A stretch of 16,314 bases of DNA from JAAYYF01 sp040255585 (lineage in GTDB: Bacteria > Deinococcota > Deinococci > Deinococcales > Trueperaceae), in the NCBI GenBank assembly GCA_040255585.1, contig JBDZVI010000069.1:1-16314 (forward strand), read 5' to 3'. The notes under the pieces were generated by a model. It had not been told where the DNA came from, made no database searches, and worked only from the letters and a program-made list of their open reading frames with translations. The translations under genes and the position numbers were made by a program. This document shows positions 6,841-13,319 of this stretch, in pieces. Position 1 is the first letter of the stretch; each line of letters starts with the position of its first letter.

Positions 6841-7917
6841 ATGAACCGTCGGAACTTCATGAAGAAGGCTGGCATGGCTGTGGCCGGTGCGAGCATCAGT
6901 CCGCTGATGTTCGCGAACGCCCAGAGGTCCAAGTTCAGCTTCGAGATGGTGACCTCGTGGCCAACGTCGCTCGACACGCTCTACGGCGGCGCGGAGAGCG
7001 TGGCGCGCTACATCGAGGAGGCTTCCAGCGGCGACATCACTGTGAAGGTCTACCCGGCCGGCGCCCAGATCGGCGCGCTCGAGGTCTACGACGCCGTCTC
7101 CACCGGGGCATTCGCCATGGCTCACACCGCGCCCTACTACTTCATCAACAAGAACCCGGCCCACGGCTTCTTCACGACCGTGCCGTTCGGCATGGACTCC
7201 CAGCAGTTCAACGCCTGGATGTACTCGGGCAACGGCGACGCGCTGCACCAGGAGCTGCTGGCATCCGACGACATGGTGGCCTTCCCCTCGGGCAACACCG
7301 GGGCGCAGACCGGCGGCTGGTTCAAGCGCGAGGTCCACACCGTCGCCGACCTGCAGGGGCTGTCCATGCGCTTCCCCGGCTTCGGCGGCCAGGTCATGGG
7401 TCGCGTCGGCATGAACGTCCAGAACATCCCCGGCGGCGAGCTCTTCCTCGCGCTCGACACGGGCGTGGTAGACGCCGCCGACTGGGTCGGACCGTACGAC
7501 GACCAGATCCTGGGCCTGAACAAGGCCGCGCCGTACTACTACTTCCCCAGCTGGGCGGAGCCCGGCCCCGGCGTCTGCACCTACATGAACAAGAGCGAGT
7601 TCGAGAGCCTGCCCACGGACCTGCAGGCGGTCATACGTGACGCATGCGCGCGCGTGAACGTCGAGATGCTCTCCAACTACGACACCAAGAACTACCGGGC
7701 GCTTCAGGAGTTGGTCGCGTCCGGCACGCAGATCCGCTTGTTCTCGGATGAGATCCTCAAGGCCTTCGCGGATGCAACGGAAGCGATCCACGCGGAGAAC
7801 GCGGCCAACAACGCCGCCTATCAGCGCATCCTCGACGACTACCGCGCCTTCCTGGACAACGTACGCGCCTGGACGAAGATCACCTACAACGCGTTCAACG
7901 AGTTCATCTTCCAGTGA
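6841..7917 (+). CDS. dctP: TRAP transporter solute-binding protein, lactate/2-oxoacid type
   Basis: A 358-residue periplasmic binding protein of the DctP family, TakP/TTHA0766-like branch (2-oxoacid or calcium-lactate binders). The N-terminus RRNFMKKAG followed by a hydrophobic run to ANAQ (27-28) is a twin-arginine (Tat) signal. Hallmarks: SGNTGAQTGGW (150-160, Gln156), LSMRFPGFGG (174-183, with Arg177 as the expected carboxylate-binding arginine), IPGGELFLALDTGVVDAADWVGPYDD (196-221) and YYYFPSWAEPG (232-242). ATG 6841 is chosen because GGAGG lies five bases upstream and the Tat signal begins there; the frame is open 63 codons further up without signal features. It ends before a strong terminator. 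The membrane partners dctQM lie on the opposite strand, converging on it. Confidence 0.93.
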   Translation: MNRRNFMKKAGMAVAGASISPLMFANAQRSKFSFEMVTSWPTSLDTLYGGAESVARYIEEASSGDITVKVYPAGAQIGALEVYDAVSTGAFAMAHTAPYYFINKNPAHGFFTTVPFGMDSQQFNAWMYSGNGDALHQELLASDDMVAFPSGNTGAQTGGWFKREVHTVADLQGLSMRFPGFGGQVMGRVGMNVQNIPGGELFLALDTGVVDAADWVGPYDDQILGLNKAAPYYYFPSWAEPGPGVCTYMNKSEFESLPTDLQAVIRDACARVNVEMLSNYDTKNYRALQELVASGTQIRLFSDEILKAFADATEAIHAENAANNAAYQRILDDYRAFLDNVRAWTKITYNAFNEFIFQ

Positions 7918-8017
7918 CGTCGGGAGCGTCCACAACAGGCGTCCGACCGCGCATGTGGGGCTAGGCGACCGGCGGCGCTGCCTGATCAAGCCGTTGCGCA
8001 GCCACCCGATAGCGGTG

Positions 8018-8053
8018 CGTGGGGCGACCCTCGAAGAGGTCGCCCCACGTTTT
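8018..8053 (+). terminator. Intrinsic terminator after dctP
   Basis: A perfect 12-bp stem, CGTGGGGCGACC and GGTCGCCCCACG, with an 8-base loop, is followed by TTTT. It lies 100 bp after the dctP stop and 24 bp before the dctM stop on the other strand. The T-run is only on the plus-strand side, so it mainly serves dctP. The rest of 7918-8017 shows nothing. Confidence 0.85.
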
Positions 8054-8076
8054 GGCTGACGGCTATACCAAACGGC

Positions 8077-9450
8077 TCACTGGGCGTTCGAGACCGAAGG
8101 CAGCCAGTTGACCAACGCCGGGAAGAGGATGAGCAGGATCAGCGTGAACACCTGGATGATGACGAACGGGACGATGCCGCGGTAGATGTGGTCCGTTCTG
8201 ATCTCGGGCGGCGCCACGCCCTTCAGGTAGAAGAGCGCGAAACCGAAAGGCGGCGTGAGGAACGAGCTCTGCAGGTTCATGGCGATGACGACGCCGAACC
8301 ACAGCATCATGTCCTGCCCGAAGAAGTGCGCGGCGATGGGCGCTATGAACGGCACGACGATGAACGTGATCTCGATGAAGTCGATGAAGAACCCCAGCAG
8401 GAAGATCGTCAGCATCGTGAAGAACAGGAAGCCCAACTGGCCGCCGGGCAGGTTCACGAGGAACTGGTCGACGAGCGTGTCGCCGCGTAGGGCGGTGAAG
8501 ACCATGCTGAACGCCGTGGCGCCGACCAGGATTATGAACACCATGCTCGTCAGTTGCACGGTCTGCCGCATGGTGTCCGTCAAGTTCTTGAGGGTCAGGC
8601 GCCGGTTGATCAGCGCCAAGAGCATGGCGCCGATGGCCCCGGCCGCGCCGGCCTCGGTCGGCGTGGCGATGCCGAAGAAGATGGAGCCGAGCACGACCAG
8701 GATGAGGAACAGCGGCGGGATGAGGCTCCGGACGACCTTCAGCGCCAGCACGCGCGGCCGGTAGCGCCGCACCTCCTCGGGCAGGGCCGGAGCGACCTTG
8801 GGGCGAAAGTAGGCGACCACGGCCACGTACACGACGAACAGCCCCGCCAGAACGAACCCGGGTACGAACGACCCCAGGAACAGCTGCCCAACGCTGATGC
8901 CCAACTGGTCACCGAGTATGACCAGCACGATCGAAGGCGGGATGATCTGCCCGAGCGTGCCTGACGCGGCGATCACGCCGGCCGAGAGCGACTTGTCGTA
9001 GTTGTACTTCAGCATGACCGGCAGCGCGAGGATGCCCATGGTCACGACCGAAGCGCCAACCACGCCGGTCGAGGCGGCCAGGAGCGCCCCGACCACCACC
9101 ACCGAGATGGCGAGCCCCCCGCGCAAGCGTCCGAAGAGGATGCCCATGGTCTCCAGGAGCTCCTCGGCGAGGCCGGAGCGCTCCAGCATGACCCCCATGA
9201 ACACGAAGAACGGCACCGCCACGAGCGTGTAGTTCTCCATGATGGTGCCGTAGATGCGTTGGGGCAGGATGTTCAGGCGTGCGAAGCGGAAGAGGGGCTC
9301 CCACGGCAGATCGATGCCCAGGCCCGGGAGGTAGTCGCTGCCGATCAGCGTGAACAGGACCGCCGTGCCGCCGAGGCTGAAGGCCACAGGGAAGCCGATG
9401 AGGAGCAGTACCACTGCCGCTCCGAACATGTAGAATGCCAGGTACTCCAT
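8077..9450 (-). CDS. dctM: TRAP transporter large permease subunit (DctM)
   Basis: A 457-residue polytopic inner-membrane protein with about 12-13 hydrophobic segments, the ion-coupled permease of a TRAP carrier. Family motifs: FGRLRGGLA (106-114), LLAASTGVVGASVVTMG (123-139), GTLGQIIPPS (164-173) and GIATPTEAGAAG (260-271). A longer loop after the first two helices (SDYLPGLGIDLPWEP) fits the branch that pairs with TakP-type binding proteins. The ATG start overlaps the dctQ stop by one base (TGATG), so translation is coupled. The gene ends convergently to dctP. No separate terminator for the minus strand is seen. Confidence 0.95.
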   Translation of the reverse strand: MEYLAFYMFGAAVVLLLIGFPVAFSLGGTAVLFTLIGSDYLPGLGIDLPWEPLFRFARLNILPQRIYGTIMENYTLVAVPFFVFMGVMLERSGLAEELLETMGILFGRLRGGLAISVVVVGALLAASTGVVGASVVTMGILALPVMLKYNYDKSLSAGVIAASGTLGQIIPPSIVLVILGDQLGISVGQLFLGSFVPGFVLAGLFVVYVAVVAYFRPKVAPALPEEVRRYRPRVLALKVVRSLIPPLFLILVVLGSIFFGIATPTEAGAAGAIGAMLLALINRRLTLKNLTDTMRQTVQLTSMVFIILVGATAFSMVFTALRGDTLVDQFLVNLPGGQLGFLFFTMLTIFLLGFFIDFIEITFIVVPFIAPIAAHFFGQDMMLWFGVVIAMNLQSSFLTPPFGFALFYLKGVAPPEIRTDHIYRGIVPFVIIQVFTLILLILFPALVNWLPSVSNAQ

Positions 9451-10025
9451 CAGCCCGCCCCATGCTGCGCCGGCTGCTCTTGCCGGGCGGCGGCCTCAGC
9501 CATCGGCCCCTTGCCTCGCAGGAACGCGACGAGCTTGATCACCTGGCTGATGCCTTGCAGCGCGAGGAGGGCGAAGGCGACGGGGATCACGGTCTTCATG
9601 AGGTAGATGGGCAGGTTGCCGGCGTTGACGTTCACCTCGAGGTGCTGCCACGACCGGCCAACGTAAGGGAGGCTGAGCGTGAAGCCCATGTAGCAGAACG
9701 GGAAGAGGAAGAAGACCGTGCCGAAGAGGTCGACCCAGGCCTTGGCCCTCGGCCCGAGCCGGGAGTAGACGATATCGACCCGCACGTGGCCGTCCGTCCT
9801 TAACACCCAGCTGGCGGCGAGGAGGAAGAGAAGGTCGAACGCGTACGTCTGCAGCACCGTGTAGATCGAGCCGCCTAGCGATACTCCGATAGCACGACCC
9901 ACGTAGCGCGTGACGACGTTGTAGGCGCCCAACAACACCATCAGGAGAGACAGCCACTGCATCACGACGGCGATGGCGCCTGTGAATGCGTCGACCGCCC
10001 GGGCAACGAGCAATGCGGCCTTCAA
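9450..10025 (-). CDS. dctQ: TRAP transporter small permease subunit (DctQ)
   Basis: A 191-residue membrane protein with four predicted helices (about 15-40, 60-78, 100-125 and 145-165), the DctQ partner needed for assembly with DctM. The diagnostic phrase is the run around FLLAASWVLRTDGHVRVDIVY, i.e. the GHVRVDI motif of the family. The start is TTG at 10023-10025, supported by GGAAGGGAG ending six bases upstream. It comes first in a dctQ-dctM operon. A good promoter lies 51-79 bp before it. The C-terminal tail (PMAEAAARQEQPAQHGAG) is hydrophilic and probably disordered. Confidence 0.92.
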   Translation of the reverse strand: MKAALLVARAVDAFTGAIAVVMQWLSLLMVLLGAYNVVTRYVGRAIGVSLGGSIYTVLQTYAFDLLFLLAASWVLRTDGHVRVDIVYSRLGPRAKAWVDLFGTVFFLFPFCYMGFTLSLPYVGRSWQHLEVNVNAGNLPIYLMKTVIPVAFALLALQGISQVIKLVAFLRGKGPMAEAAARQEQPAQHGAG

Positions 10026-10075
10026 ATCGCGCTCCCTTCCGCGGATCGCTAGGTTGCGGGTTTCGTTTTCGCGTA

Positions 10076-10104
10076 ATGGTACTGCTGGCGTCGGGGAGCG
10101 TCAA
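10076..10104 (-). promoter_or_regulatory. Probable sigma-70-type promoter of dctQM
   Basis: On the minus strand TTGACG (10104-10099) is followed after exactly 17 bp by TACCAT (10081-10076): 5 of 6 at -35 and 4 of 6 at -10. Transcription would start near 10069, giving a leader of about 44 bases to the TTG start of dctQ. Confidence 0.6.
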
Positions 10105-10153
10105 CGTGACCCCAGCCCCCGGTAACAACCACTTCTGAGTTCACGCGTGACGG

Positions 10154-10191
10154 CTTGAGCCACGCGCTGCAGCGTGGCCGTGAGCCTCAAG
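10154..10191 (-). terminator. Nested hairpin at the end of higA, possible terminator
   Basis: The core stem GCCACGC and GCGTGGC (10159-10165 with 10172-10178, loop GCTGCA) is flanked by CTTGAG and CTCAAG (10154-10159 with 10186-10191). It overlaps the higA stop codon. No T-run follows on the minus strand, so it could be a transcript-end hairpin rather than a true terminator. Confidence 0.35.
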
Positions 10192-10504
10192 ACGGTAGCT
10201 GGTGGCCACCAAGGGGTTCTATCGAGTCCAGCAAGGCTGCGCCATGTGCCCGCCTGGCGTGCCAGAGATCCCAAGAGAGCTGGCCGTTCAGCCAGAACTC
10301 AGGAGTAGTACCGAACAGACGCGCAAGGCGTAGGGCGGTATCCGGCGTCACGCCGCGTTTGCCGTGCACCAGCTCATTGACGCGAGGGTACGAGACGCCT
10401 ATCCGCTCCGCCAACGACTTCTGTGTCAGACCCAAAGGCTCGAGAAATTCGGAGAGGAGGATCGCACCTGGGTGGGTTGGTGGGCGTTCAGTGGGGAGCA
10501 ACAT
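10187..10504 (-). CDS. higA: HigA-family antitoxin
   Basis: A 105-residue XRE-type antitoxin of the HigA/VapI addiction-module family. It opens with the family phrase PPTHPGAILLSEFLEPLGL (8-26), then the helix-turn-helix LTQKSLAERIGVSYPRVNELVHGKRGVTPDTALRLARLFG (about 26-65), and the family tail TPEFWLNGQLSWDLWHA. In known HigBA systems it neutralises the mRNA-cleaving HigB toxin and represses the operon. ATG 10504 has AAGGTGA upstream. The HigB stop codon lies 16 bp before it, so the toxin gene precedes the antitoxin gene as usual for higBA, but most of the toxin gene and its promoter are in the assembly gap. Confidence 0.93.
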   Translation of the reverse strand: MLLPTERPPTHPGAILLSEFLEPLGLTQKSLAERIGVSYPRVNELVHGKRGVTPDTALRLARLFGTTPEFWLNGQLSWDLWHARRAHGAALLDSIEPLGGHQLPS

Positions 10505-10520
10505 GGTCAGTCGTCACCTT

Positions 10521-10559
10521 TCAGTGATAGTCCGTGATCTCGACGCTGGCGGGGCCACG
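10521..10559 (-). CDS. higB: HigB toxin, C-terminal 12 codons only (cut by the gap)
   Basis: The minus-strand frame running out of the gap reads RGPASVEITDYH and stops 16 bp before higA. The ending VEI-x-DYH is characteristic of the C-terminus of HigB/RelE-type ribosome-dependent RNases, and the place directly upstream of higA is where higB is expected. The remaining roughly 80 codons are hidden by the N run. Only the tail is visible, so whether the toxin is intact cannot be told. Confidence 0.7.
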   Translation of the reverse strand, partial: RGPASVEITDYH

Positions 10560-10659
10560 NNNNNNNNNNNNNNNNNNNNNNNNNNNNNNNNNNNNNNNNN
10601 NNNNNNNNNNNNNNNNNNNNNNNNNNNNNNNNNNNNNNNNNNNNNNNNNNNNNNNNNNN
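10560..10659. other. Assembly gap (100 N)
   Basis: Exactly 100 undetermined bases, a placeholder of unknown true length. It interrupts the higB gene on the minus strand and hides the start of the SHOCT-domain membrane protein on the plus strand. Since a whole HigB body (about 240 bp) plus two upstream regions must fit, the real gap is probably longer than 100 bp. Confidence 0.98.
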
Positions 10660-11406
10660 TCACGGCGCGTCGCGGGCAGGACGCCCCTCAAGGTCATCGG
10701 CTTCGTCATGCTGGTAGGGGTGGCGCTCTTCTGCGGGTTCGTCGGGGCGGCCGTGGTGGGCGCGGTGTTCCCGCGCTCCGTGGCCTTCGCGAACGCCATG
10801 GCGTGCCAAGGCGGCACCGCTCAGCACGACTCGTACGGCTACTCGTACAAACCCGGCCAGTACGGCGTGAACCAGGTGTTCTCGTGCGTCATGCCGGATG
10901 GCGAGGTCAAGACCGTGACCCTGCGGACGTTCCTCTACGCGGGGCTCGTCTTCAGCGGCGGCGCCTTCGTTGTGCTCGGCCTTCTCGCCGCCACCTTGCT
11001 GCCGGCTCTCGGCAGGACGCTGGGCGGCATGTGGAGCAGGCGGACCGGGCAACGGTTCGACGAGTTCATGGAGACGGCGGGAGTGAATACCACTGGAGGC
11101 ATCGACCTGCAGGAGATCCTCGACCGGTCGCGGCAAGCCAAGGGGCGCTCAGCCAGCACCACGACCGTGTTCGTGAACGGCAAGCAAGTCGACCTCGATC
11201 CGGAGGCCAAGGCGGACCTCTTCAGGTCGGTGGCCGGCGTCGCCGCGGCCGCGACGGACCCGCACAACGGCGCGACCGCCGACCCGGAGGCCGGCGGTCG
11301 CACGGTGGCAGAGCGCCTTGAAGAGGTAGAGAAGCTCTACCGCGAAGGTCACCTGTCCAGAGCGGAGTACGACGCCGTGAGGGCGCGCATCCTCGCGGAC
11401 ATCTAG
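10660..11406 (+). CDS. Two-TM membrane protein with C-terminal SHOCT domain (5' end missing)
   Basis: The visible 248 residues hold a transmembrane helix (about 11-37), an extracytoplasmic loop with two cysteines (C49 and C76, able to form a disulfide) around YSYKPGQYGV, a second helix (about 91-117), a polar cytoplasmic region with a FVNGKQVDLDPE turn, and a C-terminal SHOCT-type helix pair, AERLEEVEKLYREGHLSRAEYDAVRARILADI (217-248). SHOCT is a short oligomerisation-type domain found at the ends of many membrane proteins; the function here is unknown. The start lies in the gap. The stop is only 10 bp from the stop of the convergent beta-helix gene, with no terminator between them. Confidence 0.75.
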   Translation, partial: SRRVAGRTPLKVIGFVMLVGVALFCGFVGAAVVGAVFPRSVAFANAMACQGGTAQHDSYGYSYKPGQYGVNQVFSCVMPDGEVKTVTLRTFLYAGLVFSGGAFVVLGLLAATLLPALGRTLGGMWSRRTGQRFDEFMETAGVNTTGGIDLQEILDRSRQAKGRSASTTTVFVNGKQVDLDPEAKADLFRSVAGVAAAATDPHNGATADPEAGGRTVAERLEEVEKLYREGHLSRAEYDAVRARILADI

Positions 11407-11416
11407 CGCCGATACC

Positions 11417-13252
11417 TCACGGCGTCGCTATCGGAGCAACCGTCAAGGTCAGCGGCTCGCCCGTGATGCTGGCGGCGTTGACCTGCACGTAGCTCTCAAC
11501 GGTGGCAGCGTCCGTGTTCGTGCCCCACACGTTCCCGGTCAGGTCGATGACAAGCTCGTCATCGGCGTTGAGGTCCTGGATGAGGGCGGCCTTCGGCGCG
11601 GCGTCTATGGTGAAGTCGAACGTGTTGCTGTTCGCCCTGACGTTGAGCCCGTCGAAGGAGCTGCCGTCGCCCTCGATCACCAACGCCTGCTCGAAGTCCT
11701 TGAACGAGTTGCCGGTCATCGTGACGCCGATAGCGTACGAGCCCGCCTGCTCGATAGCTGCGGCTGCGCCGGTGTTGGAGTAGCCCGTGAAGGTGTTGTT
11801 GGTCACGGACACCGATGGTCCGCCATGGATGAGGAGGGAGCCCGTGGTGACGAACTTGACGACGTTGCCACTGAACCGGACATCCTCTGCCTCAGCCGCG
11901 CTGATCGAGACCAATGCGAGAGGGCCGCTTGCCTGACCGACCGTCAGCGTGTTGTCGCGCACCGTGACGCCGGCTGCGTAGGGCTCGAACGCGACGGTCC
12001 TGTACGCGGTGATCTTGTTGTCCGCAACGAGGGCCGATCCCGGGGCGAACATGAACTCTACCCCGCCGTCGCTCGTGTTGGTGGTGTCGACGCGCTTCGC
12101 CACCAGCGTGTTGTCGGTCACGACCGCATCTGCGTGCATCACGAAGGGCCCGCCGACGGGGGCGAAGGACGCCATAGAGACCGTGCCGTCCGAGGCTGTT
12201 GCGGTCGTGCCCGTCACGGACAGGCCGCGAGTGCCGTACGCCACCACGCTGGCGTGAGCAGCGCGGCTCGTTACCTTGGTGTCCGAGATGGTGAGGGTGC
12301 CCGCGAACGAGGCCATCATCGCCTGACCCGCACTGATCGTCGAACCGCGCACGACGATATCGTCCTCGGAGAAGATGGCGGAGGTCGAGGCGTCTGCGTC
12401 GATGTCGACGTTCTCGAACGTGACGGTACCCGGGTACACGACCGGGGCGCCGCCCATGTTCACGGTGGCGAAGAGGCCGGCAACTGCTTGCGTGATCGTC
12501 ATGTCCTTGAAAGTCAGGGAAGTAGCCTGTGTGGTCTGTACCTCGGCCCGGCCGAGCAGTGATGCCGAACGTGCCCGGAACTGCGCCAACGCCTCTTCAG
12601 GGCTCGCTGGGAGGCTGAACGCTTCGGTCGCAACAGCCGGAGCAACGGCGGCGCTCGGAAGGAAGATCGCGGCATCCGCCTCAAGGTTCAGGCGGCTGAG
12701 GACGATGTGTTCACCCATGTCCGCGCGGTACATCAGGATGCTAGGCCAAGCTACTCCGACTATCGTCGCGTCCTTGCCCTGCCCGTAGAGGCTGAGGTTG
12801 TCGATGACCACCTCGCCGGCATCCGATGAGTAGGTTCCCTCCCCGAGGCGGACGGCGGTGCCCTTCGGCAGGTTCAGGGCGATGAGCTCGTCGAGCGTGC
12901 CCGTCGGGTAATCGGCCCCGACGAAGACGTCCACGGTCGCCGAGCCACCGGAGTTGGTCAGCGTGAGCGTCTGAGGACCGTCGGGCACTGTGGACGGCAC
13001 GGTAACGGTGACGGAGCCCGCGCTCCACGCGGAGGTCGGGACGGTAACGCCGCCGATCTCGGCCGTGCCGCTGGTACCCAAGTTGGTGCCGTTGACTATG
13101 AACGTGCCACCGTGCGGGGCGACGTCGGAAACAACCATCAAGCCGCTGGGCGGGAGAGGCGTAGGTGTTCCGCCTCCCCCGCCGCACGCGGCCAATAGCA
13201 GCATGCAAGCAGAGAGCGCACTAAGCGCGAGTGCCGGAATCCGTACTTTCAT
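11417..13252 (-). CDS. Lipoprotein with IPT/TIG domain and right-handed beta-helix
   Basis: A 611-residue predicted lipoprotein. The signal peptide ends in the lipobox LAAC with Cys23, followed by a glycine/proline linker (GGGGGTPTPLPPSG). An IPT/TIG-like domain spans about 38-111 (VNGTNLGTSGTAEIGGVTVP). After it, from about 120 to 600, come repeated short strands of the type VTVRDNTLTV, VSVTNNTFTGY, VTMTGNSFKDF and LNVRANSNTFDF, the N-T/S-F/L ladder of right-handed parallel beta-helix (NosD/pectin-lyase-like) proteins. No catalytic set is recognised, so enzymatic or binding role is open. The start is supported by a strong AAGGAGGT site, seven bases from the ATG to GGAGG. The S8 protease gene ends 67 bp upstream on the same strand, so the two may be co-transcribed. 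Confidence 0.85.
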   Translation of the reverse strand: MKVRIPALALSALSACMLLLAACGGGGGTPTPLPPSGLMVVSDVAPHGGTFIVNGTNLGTSGTAEIGGVTVPTSAWSAGSVTVTVPSTVPDGPQTLTLTNSGGSATVDVFVGADYPTGTLDELIALNLPKGTAVRLGEGTYSSDAGEVVIDNLSLYGQGKDATIVGVAWPSILMYRADMGEHIVLSRLNLEADAAIFLPSAAVAPAVATEAFSLPASPEEALAQFRARSASLLGRAEVQTTQATSLTFKDMTITQAVAGLFATVNMGGAPVVYPGTVTFENVDIDADASTSAIFSEDDIVVRGSTISAGQAMMASFAGTLTISDTKVTSRAAHASVVAYGTRGLSVTGTTATASDGTVSMASFAPVGGPFVMHADAVVTDNTLVAKRVDTTNTSDGGVEFMFAPGSALVADNKITAYRTVAFEPYAAGVTVRDNTLTVGQASGPLALVSISAAEAEDVRFSGNVVKFVTTGSLLIHGGPSVSVTNNTFTGYSNTGAAAAIEQAGSYAIGVTMTGNSFKDFEQALVIEGDGSSFDGLNVRANSNTFDFTIDAAPKAALIQDLNADDELVIDLTGNVWGTNTDAATVESYVQVNAASITGEPLTLTVAPIATP

Positions 13253-13282
13253 CGGGTTACCTCCTTTTGGCAGGTACCCGAT
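13251..13282 (-). promoter_or_regulatory. Hairpin enclosing the ribosome site and start codon of the beta-helix gene
   Basis: Read on the minus strand, ATCGGGTACC (13282-13273) can pair with GGTAACCCGAT (13261-13251, one bulged base). The 11-base loop contains AAAAGGA, so the Shine-Dalgarno sequence is split between loop and stem, and the first two bases of the ATG are in the stem. Such a fold could limit translation. This is seen as pairing potential only. Confidence 0.45.
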
Positions 13283-13319
13283 GCTAGTCGGCTACTCCTC
13301 GCACAAGGTGCGTGCTATC

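Noticed and set aside
10141..10150. Perfect palindrome TCACGCGTGA between dctQ and higA
   Set aside because: Ten bases of self-complementary GC-rich sequence are expected by chance, there is no second copy, and it does not overlap the dctQM promoter.
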